Shown: positions 9,701 through 17,431 of the stretch, in pieces
How positions within the stretch are numbered: position 1 is the first letter of the stretch
Layout: every line of letters begins with the position of its first letter
The notes under the pieces: model-generated
Databases searched by the model: none
The model's input: only the letters and a program-made list of their open reading frames with translations
Told to the model about the DNA's origin: nothing
Program-made: the position numbers and the translations under genes
From: Verrucomicrobiaceae bacterium
GTDB taxonomy: Bacteria > Verrucomicrobiota > Verrucomicrobiia > Verrucomicrobiales > Akkermansiaceae
Direction of reading: 5' to 3'
Assembly: GCA_027487435.1 (NCBI GenBank)
Contig: JAIYDP010000001.1
Span: 1-39,358, forward strand
DNA: 39,358 nt

Positions 9701-10225
9701 GGCAGCGAGCGCCCAGTTGCCATCACGTCCCTGCCATGCAATCGAGAGGTGACCGTTGGCAACGCTGGTCATAACGTGAGCTTCGATGTGGTAGGTGATT
9801 CCGCCCGTGAGTGCGATGGGAATCGATTTTTGGTTGGCATGCTTTGTCCACTCCGTGGTGGTGGTAGAACCCAAGTGATGGGCGATGAGACGCTTGGTGA
9901 AACGGGTTCCATCTTCCGAGAGCCAGAGCGCAACGTTATCTGTACCGTTCACCCAGAATGTGTAGGTATCGCTTACCGGCGGGGTGAGCGTGCCACGAAG
10001 GCGCGTTCCAGAATTCGCTGGCCGGCCCGTAACCCTTGCATCGACAACGGTTTGTGTCGAATTGGGCGCACGGGTGGAAATCCCTTCTTGGCGGAGGATG
10101 TGGATGGATTTCCCAGGAGTTAGGCCTGTCCACGTTTCGGCAGTAAGTCCGGTCTGCTGAGCCATGACTGGAGCAGAGAAGCAAGCGGCAACCAAAAGAG
10201 CGGGAAGTAATTGGCGGAAAAACAT
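6722..10225 (-). CDS. Large secreted PA14/discoidin/thrombospondin-3 repeat protein
   Basis: The start at ATG 10225 gives 1167 residues with a signal peptide (MFFRQLLPALLVAACFSAPVMA, cleavage before QQ); the longer frame from a TTG at 10273 overlaps the preceding gene's stop and hides this peptide. Domains in order: PA14-like (about 24-150, with YTFWVNGTDNVALWLSEDG), F5/8 type C or discoidin-like (about 165-310, ending MEVQAYG), a TSP3/calcium-loop segment (DPDRDGIANYEEQ), a second PA14 (about 395-575, GTYHFWLASSGDAQLWLSDG), TSP3 loops (DADDDGLPDSWE, DPDTDGLTNLEEY, DTDGDGISDLDE), a beta-rich carbohydrate-binding-like region, another loop (DSDQIPDWIE), and about 370 residues that I cannot assign. 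These domains bind glycans and calcium at cell surfaces. It sits 48 nt before the RHS start on the same strand and may act as its surface partner or glycan adhesin; that role is inferred. Confidence 0.85.
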   Translation of the reverse strand: MFFRQLLPALLVAACFSAPVMAQQTGLTAETWTGLTPGKSIHILRQEGISTRAPNSTQTVVDARVTGRPANSGTRLRGTLTPPVSDTYTFWVNGTDNVALWLSEDGTRFTKRLIAHHLGSTTTTEWTKHANQKSIPIALTGGITYHIEAHVMTSVANGHLSIAWQGRDGNWALAANGATATQSTTQWNLPASKAIDGTTTGAWNDATLTSNVQNSWLKIDFADTRPLNQVVLFNNPTNQNRLSNFRISALDAAGVVLSQADFFTTSGNVGNSFTWNMPAVVQARSVRIQLLGNNRAGNGHLSLMEVQAYGPGPLAATRNFEIIPAAYLTPITSTANDTNDNHLSDTWEAQTGLSTSLLPGALREYGDPDRDGIANYEEQVLGSNPLVYESFGDAITRSMWMDLSGNGSQGVISMTTTDLANRQRYLGYPNSIDQVAGIDATTNYRNYGARYRGSFVAPSSGTYHFWLASSGDAQLWLSDGTVKDPVPSSPTYSQPLTNRFGKQYLANSGHVTPLRDFDFNASQRSRSVTLVEGQTYYIEVLHKVAQGSLDHVSVAWQAPGQARSIMPATSFRVSAPEPGDADDDGLPDSWETSLGLNPNNNGRTSIIEGEYGDPDTDGLTNLEEYQNGTNPFSSDTDGDGISDLDEIRLYGSDPKVSNNLAPVTIALPPLNQYSGVTGTWTVNSSGSMTLSAQDRRGAITYTFTLTSPGVHEVVLSAGAITATSPWLTKSLPITLSIDGSSIARATLLSKDNKADTLRAITPWLAAGTHTVTVFHENYNSQIRLRIDSLTLKRLGGDDMDSDQIPDWIEQKEVLANALTRVPTTSRTSPVSIEGITRQLSSTTITALAPAATVASVIPTETSVNDSFYANVPLSADGSVTLNASFLSGIITDNTRSITWVPTNLLQSYTNNTLHIRMGDSLRVTAHDPNAPAAGTFTLSGSLSGLSSGPFNSSSPVVITCNTPGTFSLNSVWTPDSGPTQPSNVIIVVHTANFGASHLVQVGKSRNWTPTALGASHEVEADRRVVFSEITTTGARQFKVATSEAINRHVLARLPSTIDGAPSAILSRGTVHAFDVVDVSQTLDASIVTQYPDGTWLMSNTLVAVNLPSNIIVRITAANQGTLFTNGATSLDLNSTHFDANGIANVYYEWSGTGSPTLCHRIQLFLAP

Positions 10226-10269
10226 AATTGGGTAGGAAGTAAGAGTTGAACGAGGGGGGATAAAATATT

Positions 10270-11232
10270 TCAAAATGGTTTCAGTTGTGCTTTCTTGGGA
10301 CTCGATTGCCGATTTCGGATGACTGACAAAGCGGGACTCGAGGCTTGTGCAAGCCGCGAGCTTTCCGTGGATAGTTTTTCTAGATCGGATTCATCGGCGG
10401 CACTGCCGTATTCACCGATGCAGGAAATCGCGGACTTACGAACCAAAAGTGGCTGCTTGATGTCAGTAGCAAGGGTGCGAGCTAGCGGCAGAGCCGCCAT
10501 ACCAGCAGCATGCAAAGCAGAAACGCGCACGTCCACAGCATGGGACTGCGACGAAGCAAAAGCCAAAGCTTGAGAAATAACGTCAGGATCGGGAGTGGAT
10601 TCGCTGCCATTCCACTCAGAAAGGCAGCGAATGGCTAGACCCGCTTCCTGACCATTAGGCTTAGCCGCGATCTCTAGGAACAAAGAGCGCACTTCCTTAG
10701 CTAAGGACTCTGCAAGACGTCCGGCAGCACGCTGGACTTCGAGATGCTGAATGGCATAAAGTCGCATGGTTTGTTCAGGATCATGAGCGGCCAGATGCAT
10801 CAGAAGGCGAGATAAGTCTTCTTGGCGCGAGCTTGGGTGAAGCGTGTTGAAAGCTGAATTAAACAGCCAAAATTTGTAATCCTTGGGCCATTGCGGATGG
10901 CCACCCGCCATAAGCATATCAAGCATCCAGCCTTCCTGACGTGGTGACAGAGGCTGGTTCGAGCGCGCTTGCTGATCCAGCCAAAAAATAGCCTGAGCCT
11001 GTGTGGCTTCATTGCCCCCAGTGTCTGCCACATATTGGACGGTCACAAACGCTGCGGACGGGTCTTTCAAGTTGAGTCCTGGGTAAGTGTTGGCCGCTTT
11101 CGGAACAACCGAGCCAACATGAGGTTGCCGTTTCGACTCACGATAGATGAAAACCGCCGTGGAGAACAACAAGAGTCCGGCCGCCGTGGGCATCACTTTA
11201 CGTTTCCAGAATATGAAGTGGGAAGTTTTCAT
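10270..11232 (-). CDS. Membrane-anchored helical-repeat (HEAT-like) protein
   Basis: This 320-residue protein has a basic N-terminus followed by one membrane helix (about residues 13-30, MPTAAGLLLFSTAVFIY), then a helical region. The C-terminal part contains HEAT-like units (VDVRVSALHAAGMAALPLA, PLLVRKSAISCIGEYG with ADESDLEKL), suggesting a protein-binding scaffold on the outer face of the inner membrane. Its ATG overlaps the stop of the upstream DUF1573-like gene (ATGA, 11229-11232), so the two are translationally coupled, and the PA14 gene starts 44 nt after its stop. I know no specific function. Placement between secreted proteins suggests a role in assembly or anchoring, which is inference. 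Confidence 0.7.
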   Translation of the reverse strand: MKTSHFIFWKRKVMPTAAGLLLFSTAVFIYRESKRQPHVGSVVPKAANTYPGLNLKDPSAAFVTVQYVADTGGNEATQAQAIFWLDQQARSNQPLSPRQEGWMLDMLMAGGHPQWPKDYKFWLFNSAFNTLHPSSRQEDLSRLLMHLAAHDPEQTMRLYAIQHLEVQRAAGRLAESLAKEVRSLFLEIAAKPNGQEAGLAIRCLSEWNGSESTPDPDVISQALAFASSQSHAVDVRVSALHAAGMAALPLARTLATDIKQPLLVRKSAISCIGEYGSAADESDLEKLSTESSRLAQASSPALSVIRNRQSSPKKAQLKPF

Positions 11233-11951
11233 GGTGTAGGTGGATCGACTCTAAGGAACACCGCACGCAGCGAATCACGAGAATCGGGACTGTCAGTTCT
11301 AACTTGCAAGCAATGTTGCCCAGCAGCTGATGCCTTGGGAGTGATGACAATGCGATAGTGCGTGCCTTGCTTGATGACTTCCGGAGTTACGGTAAATTGA
11401 TTTTCAGCAAGACCCTGCAAACTGGTGATCTTGAATGCTTGCCCCGTACCACTCGTGACATCGATAGATTTGGCTTCGGTTGACGCTGTGGCAGGCCAGA
11501 CCAAATCTTGGGCGGATAGTTCTACGTGAGAAGGGATGGTGGCTTCAGCGACAAGCTCGACAGGTTTTTCATGCCCCACAAAGCGCACATGAAGGGACTT
11601 CCGCAACAAGCCGCGATGCGCGCCAGGTGTGAAACGAGCACGCAAAGTGCCAGTAGCGCCTGGCGCAAGCGGTGTGGCTTTTTCCGCATCATGGGTGGAA
11701 CTTAAGCAAGAACATGATTGATCGATTCGCTCGATCAGCAACGGAAAATCCCATCGGTTGGTGTAGTGCCATTCCGCATCAATATGCGTAGCCAGTGGAG
11801 CAACCTTGAGTTGAATCGTCGTAGCTCTGAAAGCTGAGGAGACAAGCTGAACTTTCGATGTTGCTACTTCTGCTCCACAAAGGGATAGCCCCAAGAAAAT
11901 AAAGCTAGCTTGGAGAACCAACCACGAAGCACATCTAACAGTCGCAGGCAA
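11229..11951 (-). CDS. Secreted DUF1573-type (ASH-like) protein, first gene of the RHS operon
   Basis: The mature part resembles DUF1573 proteins: a beta-sandwich with WHYTNRWDFPLLIERIDQSC followed by SCLSS, then LAPGATGTLRARFTPG. These are immunoglobulin-like folds common in secreted proteins of Bacteroidota and Verrucomicrobiota. I chose the TTG at 11951 (240 residues) because it places a normal signal peptide at the N-terminus (MPATVRCASWLVLQASFIFL, then GLSLCGA). The only in-frame ATG is at 12125. It would add 58 residues including another hydrophobic stretch, and its first codons lie in a hairpin-rich region that looks non-coding. Start choice is therefore uncertain. The gene overlaps the next one by 4 nt and appears to head the operon leading to the RHS gene. 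Confidence 0.7.
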   Translation of the reverse strand: MPATVRCASWLVLQASFIFLGLSLCGAEVATSKVQLVSSAFRATTIQLKVAPLATHIDAEWHYTNRWDFPLLIERIDQSCSCLSSTHDAEKATPLAPGATGTLRARFTPGAHRGLLRKSLHVRFVGHEKPVELVAEATIPSHVELSAQDLVWPATASTEAKSIDVTSGTGQAFKITSLQGLAENQFTVTPEVIKQGTHYRIVITPKASAAGQHCLQVRTDSPDSRDSLRAVFLRVDPPTP

Positions 11952-12090
11952 GCAGGCTGTTGCTCGGGGGAGTGCTTGTGTGTTGAGGGTCACGCGCCAA
12001 GTAACGCAATTATCGAGCGTTAAGACAAGAAGAAAAAATAAAAAAATGAAATGTATTGGGTTTGCTTGGGATTTTTCTTGGCGAATTGGG

Positions 12091-12260
12091 GCGAGATGGA
12101 AACTCGCACCATGTCGTAGGCCCAAACACCTTGCTCGACGTGGGACGGGTCTACAACCCTCATGAATGCTTGTGCATTCGTAAAACTAGCCCGTTGGACT
12201 AGGCTGGTCGCGTAAAAGGCTTCGCCTCACGCGGTTTGTATCGCGGTGCGCCGTTGGCGC
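12091..12260. other. Hairpin-rich intergenic stretch (possible structured RNA or REP-type element)
   Basis: This part of the 430-bp gap between map and the DUF1573-like gene holds at least six compact inverted repeats: GCGAG-N7-CTCGC (12091-12107), GGGT-N5-ACCC (12147-12159), GAATGC-TTGT-GCATTC (12164-12179), CTAGCCC-GTT-GGACTAG with one wobble (12186-12202), CGCGT..AGGC-N4-GCCT..ACGCG (12209-12233), and GCGCC-GTT-GGCGC (12248-12260). No T-arm or acceptor stem makes it a tRNA, and no run of T follows any stem. It may be a composite repeat, a structured transcript, or the 3' end of the ribosomal operon. The rest of the gap holds nothing I recognise. Confidence 0.5.
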
Positions 12261-12381
12261 GGATGAGTCACATGCAATCCAAGCCAATTCCACACCTTCC
12301 GCTCTCCAACTGCGGATTCTAGGTTCAAAGAACTACGTTCGGAGACGCGGTCGTTCTTCGCAATGATAAGATTCTCAAAAC

Positions 12382-13188
12382 TTACAACGCAGCGATGCCA
12401 AGTTGCTCGGGCAAGGCTGTACGTGGCCGCCATGTGAGCAGTTCCGGCTGCCCCTCAGTGATCAGCACAGTATGTTCGAAGTGCGCCGATGGCTTGCGAT
12501 CTTCGGTGATGACGGTCCAACCATCGGCAAGAATTTTGATTTTCTCTGTTCCCGCATTGACCATGGGTTCAATCGCCAGCGTCATGCCCGGCTCAAGAAT
12601 GGGAGTTTTGCCGTGTGGCCGATAATTGGGAATTTGTGGTTCTTCGTGGAGGTCTCGTCCCACACCATGACCGACAAATTCTCTTACTACAGTGAATCCA
12701 CGGGGTTTAACGTAATCTTCGACGGCTCCGCAAACATCGGCAAGGCGCTTGCCAGGCAAGCAGTGGGAGATCGCTTGATACAAAGATTCTTCCGTAGCCG
12801 CGAGCAAGCGCTTGGTTTCCTCTGGAATGTCACCGACAGGAACCGTAACCGCATTGTCGCCAATCCAGCCTGAGAGAACGATGCCGACATCGAGGCTTAC
12901 GATATCGCCATTTTGCACGATTCGATTTGCGGAACCAATACCGTGAACCACTTCCTCGTTGACAGAAATGCAGGTTTGCGCGGGGAATCCACGATAGCCC
13001 AGAAATGCGCTGCGACAGTTGCGAGCCTTCATCAATTGGCCAGCCAGTTCGTCAAGTTCCTTGGTGGTAATGCCGACACGAATGGCTGCGGCAACTTCTT
13101 GAAGAATCGATGAGGCTGTTTGGCATGCCAGACGATGGAGTTCGAGCTCACGTCCGAACTTGAGTTTGATTTTGTTGCGTTTTGCCAT
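12382..13188 (-). CDS. map: Type I methionine aminopeptidase
   Basis: Removes the N-terminal methionine from nascent proteins in the cytoplasm, using a dinuclear metal centre. The five metal ligands are all visible in order: Asp in SLDVG, Asp in WIGDNAVTV, His in FVGHGVGRDLHEEP, Glu in LAIEPMV and Glu in HFEHTVLI. I placed the start at ATG 13188 (MAKRNKIKLKFGREL, 268 residues). The open frame runs further upstream to 13299, but that part overlaps secY and a terminator-like hairpin and is not conserved in the family. It lies directly after secY, the usual bacterial order, but the genes that normally follow (infA, rpmJ, rpsM, rpsK, rpsD, rpoA, rplQ) are absent here. Confidence 0.95.
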   Translation of the reverse strand: MAKRNKIKLKFGRELELHRLACQTASSILQEVAAAIRVGITTKELDELAGQLMKARNCRSAFLGYRGFPAQTCISVNEEVVHGIGSANRIVQNGDIVSLDVGIVLSGWIGDNAVTVPVGDIPEETKRLLAATEESLYQAISHCLPGKRLADVCGAVEDYVKPRGFTVVREFVGHGVGRDLHEEPQIPNYRPHGKTPILEPGMTLAIEPMVNAGTEKIKILADGWTVITEDRKPSAHFEHTVLITEGQPELLTWRPRTALPEQLGIAAL

Positions 13189-13229
13189 GCCTAAAAAGAA
13201 GAAAGCCGCGCCCTGAAAAGGGGCACGGC
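13189..13229 (-). terminator. Terminator-like hairpin between secY and map
   Basis: On the minus strand, GCCGTGCCC (13229-13221), a 7-nt loop and GGGCGCGGC (13213-13205) form a 9-bp stem with one G-U pair, followed by a T-rich tail, TTTCTTCTTTTTA. That is the form of an intrinsic terminator or attenuator. map starts immediately after it, so it may reduce map expression relative to secY, or map may have its own start site. Confidence 0.55.
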
Positions 13230-13246
13230 AAATGAGTGAGGGTGGA

Positions 13247-14758
13247 TTATTTACCTCCGTAAATATCTGCACCCCAGATAATAGCACCTGCAATACCAAG
13301 CACAGCTACAATCACAATCAAGTAAACAAGCACCGTATTGGAAACCGCGGAACCTGTCTGCGCAAGGCGGTCGTAACGTCCTTTGAGTTTCCCTTTGCGC
13401 AAAAATCCGTCATAATGTTGCTGAAGGAGTTGAGTCTCGACTTGGCGCATCACGTCAAGCACAACGCCGACAAGAATCAGCAAACTCGTGCCGCCGAAGA
13501 ATTGGATGATCGGTGAGTTTCCGGGAAGACCCATCATCGCAGAAACACCATAGGGAAGGAAGAAGATGATGGTCAGGAAGATCGCACCAGCAAAAGTGAG
13601 ACGAGTCATGGTGTAATCCAAAAACTCCGCTGTTGGTTGGCCAGGGCGAACGCCAGGTATGTAACCACCATTGCGTTTGAGGTCCTCAGCGATCTGCGAC
13701 GGCTGGAACATTGTGGAAACCCAGAAATAAGAGAAAAGGAAAATCCCGAGAGCACCGATGACATAATACAACCAGCCTTGGCCGATGGCGTATTGCAATT
13801 GGTCAAACCATTTGGCTTGGTAGCCGATTTGTTGCATCAGCAAAACCGGAAGGGAGATCACTGCGGATACGAAAATGATCGGCATAACACCAGCGTAATT
13901 GACCTTCAGCGGCATGTATTGCGACTGTCCGCCGAATTGTTTCTTACCGACAACGCGCTTGGCGTATTGGACAAGGATTTTGCGAGCCGCCTGCGTGATA
14001 GCGATGACGGCCGCGATGACGAAGATTAAGAACGCCACCATGAACACCAGCTTGAGCGGCGTGAAGGGATTGTCATTGGCATCTTGCGTGAAAGTTTTCC
14101 ATGTGAGAATCAAAGCACCTGGCAAGGAGCTAATGATATTAACCATGATGATGATCGAGGTGCCGTTGCCAATACCGCGTTCGGTCATTTGATCGCCAAT
14201 CCACATCAAAAGCATGGTTCCACAAACAATGATCAGCATGGCGATGGCGTACCATCCAAACGTAGCGTTCGGCACCAAAGGATTCACTTCCATGATTTTG
14301 CCGATACCAGGCATGATGCCATCCATCGCAGAGCTGCTATTGAGCGTACGAACCAAGAAGAATCCTTGAACGGAGGCGATGATCAAAGCGATGTAGCGCG
14401 TCCACTGAGAGATTTTTTGTCGTCCGCCGTCTTCACGGGAAAGCTTTGATAATTTTGGCACCACAGCCGTCATCAATTGCAGCATGATGGACGCCGAAAT
14501 GTAAGGCATGATACCGAGGGCAAAAATGCCAGCTTGCTGAAGAGCACCACCGGAGAAAACGGTGAGCATCGCTGTCAGCGGGTTACCTTGCTGACCACTG
14601 TTACCGTAATCCTTTGTCCACTGATCGAGAACGGTTGCATCCACACCCGGAATGGTAATGTGAACACCTAGCCGCACGATGATGACCATGAGTAGAGTGA
14701 AAAGAATTCTGTCGCGGAGTTCGGTAACACGCCAAATGTTGATAAATGCTGAGATCAT
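13247..14758 (-). CDS. secY: Preprotein translocase channel subunit SecY
   Basis: Forms the protein-conducting channel of the inner membrane with SecE and SecG and is driven by SecA. The sequence starts MISAFINIWRVTELRDRILF, and about ten hydrophobic helices are visible. Family features include the first-helix motif LGVHITIPGVD, GIFALGIMPYISASIMLQL in helix 2, and a late QPSQIAEDLKRNGGYIPGVRPG loop of the SecA-binding region. At 503 residues it is longer than typical SecY (about 440), mainly from an extended first periplasmic loop (near WTKDYGNSGQQGNPLTAM) and other loops. It follows rplO after a 123-bp gap holding a strong hairpin. Confidence 0.97.
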   Translation of the reverse strand: MISAFINIWRVTELRDRILFTLLMVIIVRLGVHITIPGVDATVLDQWTKDYGNSGQQGNPLTAMLTVFSGGALQQAGIFALGIMPYISASIMLQLMTAVVPKLSKLSREDGGRQKISQWTRYIALIIASVQGFFLVRTLNSSSAMDGIMPGIGKIMEVNPLVPNATFGWYAIAMLIIVCGTMLLMWIGDQMTERGIGNGTSIIIMVNIISSLPGALILTWKTFTQDANDNPFTPLKLVFMVAFLIFVIAAVIAITQAARKILVQYAKRVVGKKQFGGQSQYMPLKVNYAGVMPIIFVSAVISLPVLLMQQIGYQAKWFDQLQYAIGQGWLYYVIGALGIFLFSYFWVSTMFQPSQIAEDLKRNGGYIPGVRPGQPTAEFLDYTMTRLTFAGAIFLTIIFFLPYGVSAMMGLPGNSPIIQFFGGTSLLILVGVVLDVMRQVETQLLQQHYDGFLRKGKLKGRYDRLAQTGSAVSNTVLVYLIVIVAVLGIAGAIIWGADIYGGK

Positions 14759-14813
14759 AATACGTTCAATGAGAAGCGAAGTTGGAAGGAGGTCGGGACT
14801 GTAAATAAAACGA

Positions 14814-14833
14814 GGAAGTGCGCAAGCACTTCC
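14814..14833 (-). other. Perfect 8-bp hairpin between rplO and secY
   Basis: GGAAGTGC-GCAA-GCACTTCC forms a perfect 8-bp stem with a four-base loop. On the minus strand it is followed by TCGTTTTATTT, an interrupted T tract, so it could be a leaky terminator or RNA-processing site that sets SecY output below that of the ribosomal proteins. Confidence 0.5.
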
Positions 14834-14881
14834 CCGCGAGATCGTAAAGAAATTTTGTTCAGTCTAGCAGGGAGCAAAAAA

Positions 14882-15328
14882 TCAAGCGAGTTGGATGGTT
14901 CCACCAGCTTTTTCGATTTTCTCCTTAGCTGTAGCGCTAACAGCGTTCACCGCGATGGTCAGGGCTTTGGTGATTTCACCAGTGCCGAGGATTTTTACGG
15001 TATCGCAACGACCATTAACAACGCCGCAAGCGCGCAGTGCAGCTTCGTCCACGATGGCACCTGCTTCAAAATGATCTTCCAAGGAAGATAGATTGACAGG
15101 GAAAACCACAATTTTGTAATCGAAGTTGTTGAATCCACGCTTGGGAAGACGACGGTGAAGAGGCATTTGTCCGCCTTCGAAGCCAACGCGAACAGTGCCG
15201 CCGGAACGAGCTTTCTGACCTTTGTTGCCTTTACCAGAAGTTTTGCCATGGCCGGAGCTTTCGCCGCAACCAAGACGTTTCACGCGGTGCTTAGAGCCCT
15301 TGTTTGGTGAGAGTGTGTGAAGTTTCAT
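14882..15328 (-). CDS. rplO: 50S ribosomal protein L15
   Basis: Large-subunit protein that binds 23S rRNA late in assembly. The glycine- and lysine-rich N-terminus (MKLHTLSPNKGSKHRVKRLG, then GHGKTSGKGNKGQKARSGG) and the PLHRRLPKRGFNN motif are characteristic, and 148 residues is normal length. In most bacteria rpmD (L30) lies between rpsE and rplO; here the 31-bp gap leaves no room for it. Confidence 0.97.
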   Translation of the reverse strand: MKLHTLSPNKGSKHRVKRLGCGESSGHGKTSGKGNKGQKARSGGTVRVGFEGGQMPLHRRLPKRGFNNFDYKIVVFPVNLSSLEDHFEAGAIVDEAALRACGVVNGRCDTVKILGTGEITKALTIAVNAVSATAKEKIEKAGGTIQLA

Positions 15329-15359
15329 ATTCCTTTGGGAAGAGTGATGTTAAAATGAA

Positions 15360-16019
15360 TTAGATAGCCTTGTCACGGACTTTTTTGCCACGTGAGGAAA
15401 GGATGGTTTCGCGGGTGCGAAGGCCGGAGAGAGCTTTGATGGTCGCTTTCACAACGTTGGCGTGGTTCGAGGAACCCATCGACTTCGCAAGAATATCCTT
15501 GACGCCTGCGGCTTCGCAAACGGCACGAACACCACCACCAGCGATAATTCCGGTACCTGGAGAGGCGGGCTTGAGAAGCACTTTGCCACCACCGAATTCG
15601 GCATAAGTCTCATGAGGAACGGTTCCGTTGACGATGGTAACAGGTGTGAGATTTTTGCGAGCTGCTTGACCGCCTTTTTTGATGGCGTCAGAAACTTCTT
15701 TCGCCTTGCCGAAGCCGAGACCAACTTTGCCTTCTTTATCGCCACAGACGATAAGGGCAGAAAAGCTGAAACGACGTCCGCCTTTTACGACTTTTGCGCA
15801 ACGATTGATAAAAACGACTTTTTCGGAAATGCCGTCGTCCACATCAGGGCGGCGATCATCACGACGTGGGCCGCGGTCGCGGTTGCCACCGCCAAAGTTG
15901 CCACCACCGCCACCGCGTGGGCCGCGACGGTCTTGGGTGGATGTGCCTGGAATCGGGCCGAGCGATTGTTTTTCTGCTGCGGGAGCTGCGGGAACGGGAG
16001 TATCAGAGTCAGTAACCAT
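15360..16019 (-). CDS. rpsE: 30S ribosomal protein S5 with an Arg/Gly-rich N-terminal extension
   Basis: Small-subunit protein at the mRNA entry channel, important for decoding accuracy. The conserved body begins near residue 65 ([20 protein letters not shown]) and continues through [15 protein letters not shown], the [17 protein letters not shown] motif and [11 protein letters not shown]. At 219 residues it is about 50 longer than E. coli S5. The excess is an N-terminal disordered tail with an acidic/Pro-Ala start followed by [20 protein letters not shown] and RRDDRRPD, an RG-box composition typical of RNA-binding segments. The start at ATG 16019 fits the 13-bp gap to rplR. Confidence 0.96.
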   Translation of the reverse strand: MVTDSDTPVPAAPAAEKQSLGPIPGTSTQDRRGPRGGGGGNFGGGNRDRGPRRDDRRPDVDDGISEKVVFINRCAKVVKGGRRFSFSALIVCGDKEGKVGLGFGKAKEVSDAIKKGGQAARKNLTPVTIVNGTVPHETYAEFGGGKVLLKPASPGTGIIAGGGVRAVCEAAGVKDILAKSMGSSNHANVVKATIKALSGLRTRETILSSRGKKVRDKAI

Positions 16020-16032
16020 GTGAAAAGTAATG

Positions 16033-16389
16033 TTAGAATTGGAGTCCGGCTTCCCGGGCGGCTTCAGCGAGGGCTTTCACCTTGCCGTGATAGATGTGAC
16101 CACCGCGGTCGAAGACCACGTTGCTGATGTTTGCAGCTTTGGCGCGCTCGGCGATGAGTGCTCCAATGCTCTTGGCGCAGGCAACATTGGCCTGTGATCC
16201 TTGTAGGGATTTGTCCAAAGTAGAGGCGGCACAAAGAGTGCTGTGGGCGCTGTCGTCGATGATTTGTGCGTAAACGTGTTGGTTGGAGAAATAGACGGCG
16301 AGACGCGGACGCGCTGCGGTGCCTACAACCTTGCGGCGGATACGCTTGTGAATGCGCTGCCGGATTTCTTTGCGATTGATGGTGCTCAT
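16033..16389 (-). CDS. rplR: 50S ribosomal protein L18
   Basis: Binds 5S rRNA together with L5 and carries it into the central protuberance of the large subunit. The basic N-terminus ([20 protein letters not shown]), [20 protein letters not shown] and the C-terminal [24 protein letters not shown] motif are diagnostic, and 118 residues is the usual length. It lies between rplF and rpsE in standard spc order. Confidence 0.97.
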   Translation of the reverse strand: MSTINRKEIRQRIHKRIRRKVVGTAARPRLAVYFSNQHVYAQIIDDSAHSTLCAASTLDKSLQGSQANVACAKSIGALIAERAKAANISNVVFDRGGHIYHGKVKALAEAAREAGLQF

Positions 16390-16427
16390 GAAAATAGAAT
16401 ATCGATGTGGGTAGTGGGGTGGCGCGA

Positions 16428-16970
16428 TTATTTGCCGACGGATTTGCCTTCTTTGCGGCGCACGTGTTCACCGGCGTAGCGTACACCTTTGCCTTTGTAG
16501 GGCTCAGGTGGGTAGTAGCCGCGGACTTCGGCAGCGAACTGGCCGACGAGTTGCTTGTCGATTCCTTCCACCTTAATCTTGGTGTTATCCGAAACGGTAA
16601 CAGTAAGACCAGCGGGGATGGGGTGCAAGAGAGGATGCGAACGCCCGAGGGAAAGGTCGAGGTCTGTGCCTTTCACAGCGGCACGGAAACCGACGCCTTG
16701 GATTTCGAGGCTTTTCTCAAAGCCCTTGGATACGCCTGTGATCATGTTGTTGATGATGGCGCGAGCCGTGCCGTGGAGCGCACGTTGCACACGATCATCT
16801 TCGACGGATCGGCGGATGGTGATTTTGTTCTCTTCGCTGTTGAGCGAGATTCCAGCAGGTAAGGAAAAAGCAAGTTTTCCTTTAGGGCCTTCGACTACGA
16901 CATTGCCACTGTTGTTTAGGACAGTAACTTTTTCGGGAAGGCTGATAGGTTTGACTCCTACGCGTGACAT
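16428..16970 (-). CDS. rplF: 50S ribosomal protein L6
   Basis: Large-subunit protein near the factor-binding region beside the sarcin-ricin loop. The start [15 protein letters not shown], the duplicated beta-alpha fold, the [10 protein letters not shown] motif and the C-terminal [11 protein letters not shown] with [15 protein letters not shown] identify it. Its 180 residues match the family. It lies between rpsH and rplR. Confidence 0.97.
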   Translation of the reverse strand: MSRVGVKPISLPEKVTVLNNSGNVVVEGPKGKLAFSLPAGISLNSEENKITIRRSVEDDRVQRALHGTARAIINNMITGVSKGFEKSLEIQGVGFRAAVKGTDLDLSLGRSHPLLHPIPAGLTVTVSDNTKIKVEGIDKQLVGQFAAEVRGYYPPEPYKGKGVRYAGEHVRRKEGKSVGK

Positions 16971-17009
16971 TATAGTAAAATTGGTTCGGGGTTGGTTTGG
17001 TTGATCGGT

Positions 17010-17408
17010 TTACCAGACGGTAGCAAGAAGCTCGCCGCCAACGTTTTCCCTCTTGGCGCGACCACCTGTCATCACACCTTTTGGTGTGGACAAAATGGAG
17101 ATGCCGAGGCCCGACATGACACGAGGAATTTCATCCGTGCCGACATAACTACGACGTCCAGGCTTGGACTCGCGTTTGATACCGGTGACGACAGCGCGGC
17201 CGTCAACGTATTTTGGTTTTACTTTGAGAACCGGAAAGGTCTCTGTGGTAACAACTTCGTAGCTCCAGACGTAGCCTTCCTCTTGGAGGATTTTGGCGAT
17301 GTCTGCTTTGACGCGAGAGTATGGAGCAAGGAAAGACTCGTTACCGGCTTTGCTAGCATTAGTAAAGCGGGTGAGGAAATCGGAAATGGGATCGGAAAGA
17401 ACGGCCAT
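17010..17408 (-). CDS. rpsH: 30S ribosomal protein S8
   Basis: Binds the central domain of 16S rRNA and, in E. coli, represses its own operon. The N-terminal DPISDFLTRFTNASKAG and C-terminal SKPGRRSYVGTDEIPRVMSG with GISILSTPKGVMT are diagnostic. Length 132 is normal. The gap to rplE is only 23 bp, so rpsN (S14), usually found here, is missing from the cluster. Confidence 0.97.
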   Translation of the reverse strand: MAVLSDPISDFLTRFTNASKAGNESFLAPYSRVKADIAKILQEEGYVWSYEVVTTETFPVLKVKPKYVDGRAVVTGIKRESKPGRRSYVGTDEIPRVMSGLGISILSTPKGVMTGGRAKRENVGGELLATVW

Positions 17409-17431
17409 GATCGTAATAAGTTCGTTAGGTG

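Noticed and set aside
12091..12240. tRNA or tmRNA gene suggested by the hairpins
   Set aside because: No GTTC-type T arm, no acceptor stem pairing and no tmRNA ends; stems do not fit a cloverleaf.
12227..12433. Minus-strand 68-codon frame after map
   Set aside because: It overlaps the end of map and the hairpin-rich region and shows no family similarity.
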